A stretch of 64,000 nt of DNA from Oryzias latipes (Eukaryota; Chordata; Actinopteri; Beloniformes; Adrianichthyidae): assembly GCF_002234675.1 (NCBI RefSeq), contig NC_019871.2, forward strand, positions 18,174,433 to 18,238,432. The letters are read 5' to 3'. Each line of letters begins with the position of its first letter. The stretch's first letter is position 1. The notes below the pieces were generated by a model, which saw nothing but the letters and a program-made list of their open reading frames with translations, did not search any database and was not told the origin of the DNA. A program made the translations under genes and the position numbers. Of this stretch, positions 46,301 through 58,192 are shown in pieces.

Positions 46301-46870
46301 CGGGGCTTCATCACCATGTCAACCAGCTAATGTGAGGCTAATGTGAGGCTTGTGTTCAGTCCGTCTCAGGGTAATCCATCTCCTGGCTCTGACCAAATGA
46401 CTGGAATGCAGGGGTCTAATGTTTCGACCAGATGTGCACGTCCCTCCAGTGCTCATGACTGCCCTCATTTGACTCATTTTTCCCTCTATGTGAGTATGGT
46501 AGAGTCAGAGGTTCATTACTGCTAAACCTCAGAGAACCCTGTAGATCCAAAATGTGGGTCTGCAGTAGAAGGTGAAAAAATGGTTCCTCCTGAACTCATC
46601 TGTAGGTGAGTGAGCAAACCCTTCTAAGCTTCTGGAAGAAGTTTGTGAAACAAAGTTTAAAAGTTATACAGTAGGTTCATTGTCACGGTTCTGTTCCTGC
46701 CTGAAGCAAAAAGAAATAAATTAAAGTCCCACCCCTATCATCTTTTGTTTTTTTATCGAAGTGTTCCAAGTGGTCTTCTTATTATGATGATCCTTATTTT
46801 AAAAATAACATATAAAAACCTGTGTAGTTGGGTCTTTAAATGTGTTTAAATTGGATTCACAGTCCAATCC
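43340..46870. other. intergenic, no gene recognised
   Basis: No supported gene. Two plus frames at 44585-44878 and a minus frame at 44885-45073 are open, but neither resembles a known protein. Confidence 0.4.
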
Positions 46871-46874
46871 CAAA

Positions 46875-47218
46875 TAATGGATTGGATTTATCTGCGCTTT
46901 TCAAGTCATTCAAAGCGCTTACATTGAGTCCATTATTCATTCACTCCTCATTCATACTTGGTGATGGTAGCTATTGCTGTAGCCACAGCTGCCCTGGGGC
47001 AGACTGACAGAGGCGTGGCTGCCAGTTCGCGCCTACAGCCCCTCTGACCATCACCAGGGCGTGCTTACACATTCACACACCAGTGGAGCCACACTGAAGG
47101 CAAGGAGGGTGAAGTGTCTTGCCCTAGGACACAACGACAGTTGGCTGGGGGGCGTGGGGATCGAACCGCCAACCCGATCATTGGACGACCCGCTCAACCG
47201 CCGGAGCCACTGCCGCCC
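46875..47218 (-). mobile_element. tRNA-derived SINE, copy 2
   Basis: Minus strand: GGCGGCAGTGGCTC (A-box-like) and, about 40 bases on, GCGGTTCGATCCCC (near-perfect B box), the split RNA polymerase III promoter of a tRNA-derived SINE. GGGCAAGACACTTCACCC and AAGCGCTTTGAATGACTTG follow. It shares blocks with the SINE at 18361-18592 but differs in its body. Confidence 0.7.
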
Positions 47219-49100
47219 TTGTGCATTGAAAAACCCATATTTTTCAGTTTAATTCAAACCTTTACATTTTTTCAGTAAGATATTGGTTTTTAAGTTTTGC
47301 TTTTTTTCAGCCATGCATCTATAAAATGTAAAAAAATAAATAAAAGTAGGTTTAAAAATTTTAAAAGCATCCTCTGTCTTTGATGTCATACTGGGTTTAA
47401 AGACAATGTTGTATTGTTTTTTTTGTAGGTGTTCGATATCTTCATTTGTACATAAAAATACAGATGAAAATCAACAACATTCTATTCTGCATGTCATTGT
47501 GTGTTCAGTATCAGGATATTTTATTGTTCGTCTTATCACAACAGATGTTAAGGTTTTCCAGATCCACATCTAATTATACAATACACCTACAGTTTATATG
47601 TGGAAATGTTCAAAGATTCAAAAGTTATATCTCTTTGATGTGAAATGGTTTCAGCTTTTTTCATCATTCAGAAGCAACAGTGATTACTTCCTTCAGCAGC
47701 TCCTCCTGCCTCCATGCATCCTCTCTTCTCGCCATGACGCCAAAGAATGAGGTGATCAGAGGTGACTGCAGGGCCAAGAGGGGTTTCCGCTGACACAAGA
47801 CAAGGAGAGCACTGTTTGCATGTGTGCTGCAGGTGACTGCACTGAATGTGGCTTTCATGGTGTCAGGAACTCCCACTGCTGGCCAGGAAGCCGATGATGG
47901 GAAGTGAAGCAGGAAACGTTTCATTCTTCATGCCGTCAGGGATGAATGATTACAGGGTTCTGAAGCTGGAACTGGAGAATTTGTGAGCCAGGCTCAGGAA
48001 CTCATAGTGAAAGCTTTCATTGTTCTGCTTCAGAAGTTCTGCAGAGTTTTGGTTCTTTGTGCCTGAAAACGGATGGGTGCTTGCTGTTGAACATGTGGTC
48101 AAAAGAACTTTCTGAAGAGAAACAGCAATTTATTTGAAGTGCAGGCCCCCATGGAACGTCATTGAAGACGGAACGCAGACCTTCACCGTGAAATCTATCA
48201 AGACTCTGCTGTGAGTCACAGGTGGATCACAGCACACACGCACTCACTGGATGTGTGACCTGATCATGCAAACACAATGTCACTGCTGTAAAACACGGAG
48301 CTGATCAATACTTCCCCTTTAACTTCAATGCAGCTTTCCATTTTCAAAACAGCTGTTGGAATGTTTAACCAACACAGTCAGGAAATCAAAAATTCCAGAT
48401 TTAAATGAAATTGTGGGAAAAGAAGACATTGATCAACATAAATTAGGACTGTGGTCAACAGTCCCATCTCCATTAGTAGTTATTTCCCGCTTTGCTTGTG
48501 CGGTTAGGTCTGCATGATGGGGGTTGGTGGTGGTAAACACGCTGTAAGGAGCTGCTGCACACCATTGATTCTAGAGGGAGCTGGTGTTGTTCTCTCCAAG
48601 AGGAGTCATCAGAAAAGTGCATATTTAGACTGCAGTGATTTATTTACTTTAATTAAACAGTAAAATGTGTTCAGAGGTGACATATTGTGTCTCCTGCTAC
48701 AGAGACTTTAGGTACAGGAAGTGTTGCTACCTGGAAAAAGAAACATAAAGACAAACATGATAGAATGAAGATAAAAGAATAACACAAAAAATTTCAACTG
48801 TCTGTTCTAAAGAGTGAGAAGATTTCACACAAGAAACTTTGATTTTAGATGAAACTCGTGAAAACGAAATTAAGCTCTAACAAAAAAGTTCTGAACAAAT
48901 AGTCTGATCGTCATAATCTCATGTTTTGTTCATTTACGCCAAATAATGGCATGATGGTTATTATATATCCAGAAAACATTTCTGGATTGAATCAACAAAT
49001 ACATTTAAATAATTTAAATCCCAGAATACAAACAGATGTCATGATCTGTGGTGAGCTTTGTTTTGCATGTTCTCCCACACTTTGCCCAATCATTGTTATT
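47219..49100. other. intergenic, no gene recognised
   Basis: No repeat or gene could be assigned. Confidence 0.4.
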
Positions 49101-49111
49101 CATCCCACCAG

Positions 49112-49410
49112 TTGTTGCTCAACTTTCGGCAAATCCCTTCAGGGGTCGCCCCAGTGAATCAGCTTTCACTGATTCACATAGGTGGTTTTGGCAGAAAGTT
49201 TTATGTCAGATGCCCTTCCTGACACAACCCTGTATTTATTTCATCCAGGCTGGGGACCGGCACAGGGAGACCCAGACTTGGGTCAGTAGCGCGAATGGAA
49301 TTGCCCAAGGACACACACTGGATGAAGCCCCTTGGGAAACAAACCCTGGTTTTTCATGCGCCAGTCGTACAGGCAGCCAACTGAGACATCCAGCCGCTTG
49401 TCATTCGTCC
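49112..49410. repeat. dispersed teleost repeat
   Basis: Contains GGGGTCGCCCCAGTGAATCA, GATGCCCTTCCTGACACAAC and GGCTGGGGACCGGCAC, phrases I know from repeats scattered in many fish genomes. Family not assigned; possibly a LINE tail. Confidence 0.5.
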
Positions 49411-49883
49411 CACCTGTGAGCCACAGTAGTTAGGACTGAGAGGTCCTCATACTCTAGGTCAGTTCAATGTTCCTTAGCTCACGGTCCTCATGGTTTTACT
49501 CGCCTGTTTTTTTTAAACCTTTTTCTGTCCTTGATTAAGACTAAGTCTGTTCCCTTGGTGTATAAATCTGCCTTTTCTGTGGATTACGGATATTGGATTT
49601 GTTTGCCTAACCTGACTATATTCCTCCTTATTCCATGACGTCTCCAGTGTGCTCCTTTTGTCTTTTTTACTAAGAAACTGAATTATCTTTCATTTGGAGA
49701 GGTATATCTATTAACTCTGTTTTCTTTTGGTTTCAGGCTGCCTTGTGCAACTGTTCGTGCATTTTACTCTTGGTGTTTTCAGAGTAAATTAATATATTTT
49801 TGTTTGGGTTTTCCTACCCAGGACCTTACAACAGCTTTAATTATAAAGCTTACAAAAACCACCCTGAATTGTTCCTTAAATAA

Positions 49884-50096
49884 TTAACCCTTGTGCTATC
49901 TTAGATGACCCCACCCTTACATTGACATGTTCTTCCTACCATGACAAAGGTGTATAAAGGTGGAAAGAATTCATGTAATCCATGGACACCAGTGAGGTTC
50001 ACAAATCATTGAAGAAAAAAGGTTCAGAGCACTGTCTAGTGGGTCTAGATGACCCAACTCCCAATGTTAAAGTGCCTAGGATAGCACAAGGGTTAA
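49884..50096 (+). mobile_element. 213 bp TTAA-flanked MITE, copy 2
   Basis: Same ends, length and orientation as 919-1131, with only scattered base differences. Confidence 0.87.
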
Positions 50097-50099
50097 GAT

Positions 50100-51870
50100 G
50101 CTTCCTAAATTTCTAGTTTAATTAGAAGATGTTTGGGTTCTTCTTTAGATTTTTTTTTTAAAACACGTTCGGCACCAAACAGGTGGAACCCTGGATACAA
50201 CAAATCCAATCTCATATGGAAACATACTTAATTTCATCCATATTTAAATTCTGTTTTCACTTGTTTAATTTTTTAGTTGTTATCTCCTGAGTTTCCTATT
50301 AGAAAATAAATGATGCATGAAAATAAGCCAAATTGATAGTGAATTTAATTGAGCAATTTCATAAAAAAGATCAGTTAAATACAGGAGCCAGCAGCTTGTT
50401 AAGAACACTGGTTTGATTTCTGCTGAAGAAGACCAAACCCGATCAAATGGTGGATGTGAACACACAGGCAGCAGTTCTCCTTAGCTTCATAAAAAAATCT
50501 TGGAGAAATTTTAGGACAAGAAATGTGATTGAGAAGGTCAGGTTATTCTCCACATGACTTGTTTTTCAGTTGTTTTCCCCCAAATGAGATTCTTAAGGTC
50601 TTGATTTGATCTTTGTCCCATTTCTCTCCCTACGGCCTCTCTCAGGTGCATTATCATCTCCCAACTGCTTACGATGCTCTTTGAGTTGCATCTCAGCCTC
50701 ATAATTCACACAGTTTGCTTTAAAAATACAGACACACACACCCACGCACACACTTATCCCTTCAGTGTTCAACCTTGGGAATTGACTTGGAAGAGAAAAA
50801 ATGGAGAGGAGGTGGAAAAAGGGGGAGTGAGAAGGACGACTCCTCTCTTCTTCTTTCCCCTGGTTCATAATTACCAGGTGAGCTAGTTGGTGTGCTTAGG
50901 CCTGTCTGCGAGCTCTACCCAATGGAGAGGGGGAGGGAGGGTCCTGTGTGCACATTAAATGCTGATGTAAAGTGGACCAACCTGCTCAAAGTGAAACTTC
51001 AGCCATTCAGGCTCCCCAAACCAGAGCAAAAACAAGCATCAACACACCAGAAGACTTGACACATTAAGATGCTATTATTTTGAAAAACAAACAGAGGAGT
51101 TTTTGCAGCCTCGTATGGCCTTCACAGGTTAGGGTGGTTCAGGAAACCAAAGATATAATGGGCAGTGGGAATAGAAATAAATCACGCAAGAGTCTGGATG
51201 AAAGTTCAAACCTTGGCAAAGGAAGACATTCAGATGCATTAGACACCACCAGGTCAGAAAGCTCTGCTGTCGTCTGCTCTCTCTGCTTCCAAAGCAGACA
51301 GCTTTTTTATTAGCAAACAGAGCAAAATGTAAACATGTAAAATACCTCATTAGGTAGATTTTCCCACCAGTCAAGGATGGTCGCGTCCGCATCTCCAGTC
51401 CACAATCCACGGATGCCTCTGTTCCATAAACAATTCAACACAGACAAGAAACACAAACAACCTTGTGCTTTAGCTCAGCACTGCTAATCTGGTGATGCAT
51501 GCCAGTCCCATTCAGTTTACAGCAAACGAGCACAGGTGTTATTATAAGACACACAATAATCATGTATATACTGTATATGAAACATAAATGCATAATCAAA
51601 AGTATAAAATATATTTAAAACCTGATCCTCTCCACAGGAGGCATACAGTATGTAAGAATAAAAACAACCCTGATGACAGGGCTTTTGGGGAAGGGGCTGG
51701 ATTAAGGTTAACAGGTTAAGGAGAAGGAGAGAGTTGTCAAACTAGACAGACAGAAAATTGTGTACTTGTTCATTTTGAGAGCATCCAAAGCTAAAAGGAG
51801 GGTTGGGCCTTAGCTCACCAGAATGATACTCTGTGCATTTGGTCAGACATTGAACAGTGATACCTTTCTT
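50100..51870. other. intergenic, no gene recognised
   Basis: A short CA-rich run at about 50727-50752; otherwise nothing recognisable. Confidence 0.4.
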
Positions 51871-51879
51871 TCAGAGGTT

Positions 51880-52260
51880 CTGAACAGCTTTGGCTTTGAG
51901 AAACGCAATGTCTTAAATGAGGACGATCTCAGACCGTGAGTGAGGACAACTCCGAGCAGACTTTACCCACAAAATCTGCTGGACGAGACAACATTCAAAC
52001 AAATGCAAGAATCCTCTGGGAATGTACAGACTAGTTTACAGAGGTTTTCACTGACAAATTCAACATCTTCCTTTCTACTTTCCTCAAGCTAACTAATATC
52101 ATTCCCATGCAGAAGAAGTCACCTGTGTCAAGTCAAATGACTGCGGTCCCTTCGCAGCACTCCTATCACAATGGAGTCCATCATGAGGATCATAAAGAGC
52201 CTGTTGACACCTTTCCTCGACCCTTTGGAATTTGAATATAGCATCCAAAAATATAATGAT
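51880..52260 (+). pseudogene. L2/CR1-type LINE reverse transcriptase relic
   Basis: Translated pieces in shifting frames read GRDNIQTNARILWECTD, VFTDKFNIFLSTFLKLTNII, PMQKKSPVS and FLDPLEFEY, matching the start of L2-like reverse transcriptases (GPDNIxxRVLxxCADQL...VFTDIFNxSLS...TTIVPVPKKS...LDPLQFAYR). It stops before the catalytic motifs. Dead fragment. Confidence 0.65.
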
Positions 52261-52411
52261 ATGCCTTAAATGTTTACAGAAGGTCTACCTATAGTTAGAT
52301 TTTTTTTTTTTTACAAATTCACTCATGAATACATTAGTTGATGTTTGTAATTTTCCTCTCAGATTGTGTTTCTATTTTCTCTTGAAATTCCTTCAATTAT
52401 TAATCATCTCT

Positions 52412-52624
52412 TTAACCCTTGTGCTATCCTAGGCACTTTAACATTGGGAGTTGGGTCATCTAGACCCACTAGACAGTGCTCTGAACCTTTTTTCTTCAAT
52501 GATTTGTGATATTCAATGGTGTCCATGGATTACATGAAATCTGTCCACCTTTATCCACCTTTGTCATGGTAGGGAGAACACGTCAATGTAAGGGTGGGGT
52601 CATCTAAGATAGCACAAGGGTTAA
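52412..52624 (-). mobile_element. 213 bp TTAA-flanked MITE, copy 3 (inverted)
   Basis: Same 213 bp length and TTAA edges as the other two copies, in opposite orientation. It lies 2.3 kb from copy 2. Confidence 0.87.
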
Positions 52625-53889
52625 TGCATATGTTGCAAATATGAAGCAGTTTCCAAGGCGGTTTCAGTTTCTGAGGTGAGGATACAGAATGACCAGTCCT
52701 TCAAAAGACTGCAAAATTGCCTCCCCCCCCAACAGGCTCCTTCTAACTTCATTTTATTAAAACTTATTTGTTTCTGTTTGTGTGCCACAGCAGTGGGGGG
52801 AAGGAGGATGAGGGAGAAAAGGGGAGGAATATAGATAGAGAAATGAATGAAAGTAAGTGTGAGAGCAGCAGAAGGCATTGGAGGAGCGATTAGAGTGCTG
52901 ATATCCATCACTGGGGCTGTGCTGCTCTGGTCGATTGCCACAGACGCTGATGAATGCTTCATCTGGTCCCACTGAGACCAACAAAAACGATCACAAGTCT
53001 ATTATTATGTAGCAGGAAACTCCAAGTTCTGTCTTTATTTCTTTACTTCTTTCCTTTTTAAATCCTTGGTTAATGGCCCAAAAGTCTTTTAAGGATCTTT
53101 TTTGTCGTTGGAGGCTCTTTCAAGCTTTTTATTGACGTATGCCCCATCATGATTTAGTTCCAAATGCCCTTATGGATGATACGGGCTGTCTGCGGGTGAA
53201 AAATGTTCAAACCTGTTTGGGCACGCATGTGAACCACATAAAATATCAAGGTTGTAGACCACTCTGTAAAGCAATAGAGAAAATGTTCATGTGCCTTATT
53301 TTCTACGGGCATGCTGCGGTGACAGGTCGTAGTGAACACTTATACAACGGATAAGGGTAAGTAAGGGTGAAGTAGGTGAGATGCAGGCACGCTGGACAGA
53401 TTTGTGCTTTTTTCAACTCCCCTCAAATCCTGTGGACTGCTCAAGGTGCCCTTAAGTCCTGTTCACTGGAAAAGTGCCCTTCCTCTCCCAAACACGTGTG
53501 TCCATTTTTTGCCTGCAGACAGTTGTATGGGCAGTTGAGACTAAAGTGTTCCTGTCACAAGAACAGGCAGATGGCTGGACCCAAACGCAGCAGGTTTATT
53601 AGTTTAGCTAAAAGTCCACAAAGCTATATCAAGAGTCAAAATACAGCTGAGAGTCAGGGCAGGTGGCAGGCAAACAGAGTCAGAAACATGGTCAGGAGAC
53701 AGAAGATCAGCTCCAAATAGAAAGCTCAGTAAGGAATGCTGAGTGGCACAAACAATGCTTTCCACTGAGCTTCACTAAGTGCAGAGCTTAAGTATGCTGT
53801 GGTTGATTGAATGAATGACAGTCAGGAGTATGAAAGAAAGTGTGCGCTGGGATTGCTGATAGCTGGGAGTTGTAGTGTGGATAGAACTC
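52625..53889. other. intergenic, no gene recognised
   Basis: No supported gene. Confidence 0.4.
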
Positions 53890-53913
53890 GGGGGGGGGGG
53901 GGGGGGGGGGGGG
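53890..53913. repeat. 24-base G run
   Basis: Uninterrupted G24 as given. Length may be uncertain because such runs are hard to sequence. Confidence 0.85.
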
Positions 53914-54266
53914 CTCTCGTCGGTGACCAGAGGGGGAGACAGAGTTTTGTTTTCTGACACTAACGACTAGAGTGTAGTGTAAGGACACTGAATGGCAGTA
54001 TCACCCATACAGTATGTCATAAGTGCGTGTAACTTCCATTAGCCTTATGAATACTTCATGATACATTTACCATGCACATGGACACGACAATGGTACGCTC
54101 CATTTTCATCGATCCTCAAGGGAACTGCAAGACACACCTGTGCTCCCCGTAAGATGCCGCTTGAACCAACCGCTCCTTTCTTCAACCCTCCATGAGACAA
54201 CTCAACCCACACCACCCTTACGTGTATGTGACCATAACTAAACCGTGGTGGAGGCATGTGCCCATC

Positions 54267-54347
54267 TACAGTACACACCAAAAGTTTGGACACACCTTCC
54301 CATTCATTTGAATGAGATATGTGTCCAAACTTTTGGTTTGTACTGTA
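54267..54347. mobile_element. 81 bp palindromic Tc1-type mini-element
   Basis: Starts TACAGTACACACCAAAAGTT and ends with its near-exact inverse CAAACTTTTGGTTTGTACTG then TA. The ends match Tc1-type terminal repeats and are bounded by TA, the mariner/Tc1 target. The internal part is almost entirely lost, so the element is close to one hairpin. Confidence 0.75.
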
Positions 54348-55818
54348 TGTATGTCTGCCAATCCCGGCAGACCTGCACACACCTCCATATTTCCATAGAA
54401 TAATGTCTTCATGTGTGACAGATCTGCGAGCTCTCCTTCAGAAACATGTGTAAACGTACAGCACACTCAAGTTATCCAGAGATCATCTGGATGTTCATGA
54501 GAGGAGTCAGTGTTTTTTAATGAAGAGAAATTCGTTTTGATTATGTTGAAATTTTTATGACGAAACAAATGTCAAAGAGTTCACTCTGGAAATTAATAAA
54601 ATAACTTGATTTGTTCTTTACAAGGCTCTGAAGTAATGAAACCTGTCAGATGAAAACAGGTTTGCAGAAATAGTGTGAGTACAGTAAGTAAGTAGTCCCC
54701 AGGATTAAGTCGCTTAGAGATCCGAATCACTTCAACATTTTGCCTTTCCGTCTAGCTAATGTGTGTCAGCAGAACCAGAACAACTTCAACACTGACACTT
54801 CTCACTGAAATTTTAACTGCTGCATGATGGAAAAAACACAACTTTTTAAAGAGAATAGAGTAAAAAACCCAAAGTTTGTTCGCTGCTGTCGAAAGTGGCA
54901 TCTGAGAAGGATTTATGTCTCAGCGGGGGCCAAGCTTGGCAGGAGGGAGCTGGGAAGCCTGGTGGAGCTTTGGGGGCTCAGTGCCACGCATAAATCACCC
55001 ACCTGGAAAAGCCACAGACACGGCTGTGGCACAGTGCCACCAGGCAACAGGCCGCTTGTGGAGCTCTGATGACGGCTAAGACCCGTCCCAGAGAACATCA
55101 CTATATGATGGGCGGGGGGTCTCGCTGGAACGAGAGATGGAGTGAGAGGAAAGAGAAAAGTTCATCTGTCAGGAGTTTGAAATCAGGGATTTAGTCCATC
55201 TTCAGCACTGTAAGTTTACGGAGCAGAAACGGCTGGATGAACATGACTTCACCTGCAGAGTGTTTCCTGTTTCATGTGTGGCATGGAACAACGTTCTCCT
55301 ACCGTTTGCACTAAAGGTTCTCCAGATTTGAGACCTGGCAGTGGAAGCTGGAAGCAGGCGCTGTGTGTTCCAGAGTTTTCCACCTTCAATAAGCTGAGAA
55401 CAGAACTCAGCAGAAGCAGATGTGGAAGCCGTTAAACCCTCTAGCACTGTTTCACCAAAAAATAAACACTGTGATTTTTATGTACCTGATTACTGAGGGT
55501 CAAATGTTCCAGTATTTTCTAACTTAAACACAGAGATGCTACTCCAGCCTACTTTTAAAACATCCAGGCAGCAAAAACCGGGCCTGTGACCTGTTGAAAA
55601 ATCAGCTACTTTTAATATGAAATAAATTATTAAATAAATAAATGTTCTGGAGCTCAGAGACTTCCTCCCCAACAGTATTCAAGGGCGTTTTCACACACTC
55701 AGGTGAAAAATGAAAATGTTCTGAAACATGGGGACCGTGTGACTCACAGCAGAAAAAGGGTTCATCTCAAAAATACTTTAATTTGCACAAAAATCACACA
55801 ATCATTTTTAGAAAATAC
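54348..55818. other. intergenic, no gene recognised
   Basis: No supported gene or repeat. Confidence 0.4.
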
Positions 55819-56030
55819 ATTCATTCATTTTCTTAACCGTTTATTCCCTTTCGGGGTCACCGGAGCCTATCCCGGCCACTTGGGTGTAGGCAAGGGATGC
55901 CCTGGACTGGTTGCCAGTCTGTCGCAGGGTGGAATATCCTCAATCACACATCCATTCACTCTCACACTCACACCTATGAACAATTTAGAGTTGCCAATCA
56001 ACCTATGTAGCATGTTTTTGGACATACAAA
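55819..56030. repeat. dispersed teleost repeat
   Basis: Contains CCTTTCGGGGTCACCGGAGC, GCCAGTCTGTCGCAGGG, CTCACACTCACACCTATG and CAATTTAGAGTTGCCAATCA, a phrase series common in fish genomic repeats. Family not assigned. Confidence 0.55.
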
Positions 56031-56415
56031 TCAACAATTTTCTTTCACCGAATCCTCGTCATCTGCAAAAAAAAAAATAGATAAAACTAGAAATGTTTAA
56101 TTTTCAAACTAAATTCCTTGTAGTAGCATTTTAATGTGAAAAATAGATTTTTCAGAAACTGGAAGCTAAAAAATATTTAACGCAAACTTCGACCGCGTAA
56201 ATAGACTAAACTAGGCATCCCTGCCCTTAGACCCTCCTTCTTGGTAAGGAAAAACTCACAAAAAAAAAGCGAATTAAAGTTACAAGTAGCATTTAGCGGG
56301 CCACCGCCTGGCACGAGCGACCGCCCCGTGAGCAACGCCCTGCTCGAGCCATTCTCGTCGTTCTTTCTTGTCCATTCTGGAGCTCCAAGCTAATGTTAAT
56401 ATGACAGCAGCCTGT

Positions 56416-56429
56416 GGGGGGGGGGGGGG
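56416..56429. repeat. 14-base G run
   Basis: Uninterrupted G14 in a region with no recognised gene (56031-56840). Confidence 0.8.
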
Positions 56430-56859
56430 ACTGTAATCTGTTGCCTTAAGGGACAAAGACTTTTGCATATAGCATGAAAAAAATTCTTAAATCTAAGCCT
56501 CGTTTAGACCTGCTCATTTTCTCATTAAGGAGAAGAAGGTTTTTATCAGATTAAGAAACAAGCAATGATGATAATTGCTATCACTGTCCCTAAGGATGAG
56601 AACAATAGAACTCATTCAATTTCCACTACAATGTCTAGATGAGTGTCAGCTATGTCTGATAACTTGGCCAATTAGCTGGACCGGGATCTTGCAAAGTGCA
56701 GGTGGTTAACGTCCAGTGTGATGAGTCTGTGGACGGCAACAGTACAGCATAGCTTTTGGTTTCCACAAGAGAAGAACTCCTGACACATCTGCCCTAACAG
56801 ACAACTACAAGAGGAGTTGAAATGTATAACACGGTGAAGGAGTTTTTGTGCAGAAAAAG

Positions 56860-57230
56860 GTACCATTAGAAAAGTTGGTAGCCATACCTGCAGACGGGGC
56901 TCCTGCTATGATTGACCGACAAACAGGTTTCATCACTCACTGTAAAGCTGACCCAGACTTTCCAAAATGTCTGCATTACTGCTGCGTCATTCACCAGTAG
57001 GCCTTATGTACAGAAGTGATTGGCTCTGGACATATAATGACTCTTATTCTGAAAATCGTAAACAACCTCAGCTGCAAAGCAAAACAGCACAGGATTTTTA
57101 AGGTGCTATTGGAGCAGATGTCTGTTGAATATGGTGAATATGAACATTGTGAATCTGAACTTGCATTCTTGACTGACATTACTGGAAAACTAAACCACTT
57201 GATCTGCGAGCTGCAAGACAATGGCAAAAC
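56860..57230 (+). pseudogene. second hAT-family transposase relic
   Basis: Plus-strand translation gives EKLVAIPADGAPAMIDRQTG, then DPDFPKCLHYCCVIHQ, a stop codon, ALCTEVIGSGHIMTLILKIV, KAKQHRIFKVLLEQMSVEYG and AFLTDITGKLNHL. This is the TTDGAPSMxG...YHCIIHQxALC...HRxFxxLLEE...FLxDIxxxLNxL series of GTF2IRD2/ZBED-type hAT transposases, running colinearly over about 120 residues with one stop and a few breaks. It is cleaner than the relic at 22695-23390 and on the opposite strand. Confidence 0.8.
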
Positions 57231-57479
57231 TATTTTTTTTTTGACCAGCCTGCCTGAGCCAGTGTTTTTCTTGTGGGGATCTTTTCTGCCAGGGCTTGTC
57301 AGCTTGGTCAGTGGTTGTTGCTGCAGTTGTCTCCCTTGCTGGGACAGCTGGAGTTAAACACAGCAGCTCACGGCTCTGAAGTGGACCCCGTTGCTGTCCC
57401 AGTCTGGATGGGCACTGTGGCGCTGTTCCAATGGCCAGGCTGGCTCCTGGTATGAAGAGATTCCCAAATACCATTTCCT

Positions 57480-58190
57480 AACCGCAGAGCCAAGGATGTG
57501 TTTACATGTTTAGGTCAAAAATGTGATGGACAGCTTCATGTTGTCTGTTGATGTAAGTTTAAACCTAAACATGCCACCCTGTTATTAATCCAGTTGATAT
57601 GGTTCTCCATCTGTGTCTAGGTGATAGAAAAGCATTTTTTTTTATATTTAGAGCTCTAAGCAAACAAACAGTTGTCTATATAAAAGAGCTTTTACAATTG
57701 TGCACTTTTAGCAGGTTTTAGAGTTCATGTGACCAATGTATGGTGGATTTTCAAAGACCTTGTTTAAAACTGAAGGTGAGAGAGACTTAGAGAAATGGCT
57801 TCATTGTTCTGGAGTTCTTTGTTTCATCCACAGAAGAGTAGAATTGGTGATTGATTTTGAAAAGCTGCCGAAAAAAGTATCTTTTTCAAATTGCAATTTC
57901 TAACTTGGGTTTTACATTTTGTGTTCCATTTTTTGTGCTTTAATTGGGAAGCATTTGTTATTTGTTTGGTGTTTTTAAGGTTCTGCAAATATACACATAA
58001 TTTTTTAGAGACATTTGTTATCAGTTGTGTTTGTTGATTTGTAGTTTAATTTCATTGGATGTATAGAAAGGAAAAGAAGTTCAAACATTGATTATAAAAA
58101 AGGATATAAGAGATAAAAAAAAAGAAAAAGGCAAAGAAAAAAGATAAAATATTGATTTAATTGCATTTTGAATGAATAAAAAACAATGAT
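57480..58190. other. intergenic, no gene recognised
   Basis: AT-rich; no gene or repeat assigned. Confidence 0.4.
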
Positions 58191-58192
58191 TA

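Noticed and set aside
53775-53988. Proline-run frames
   Set aside because: Created by the G24 run.
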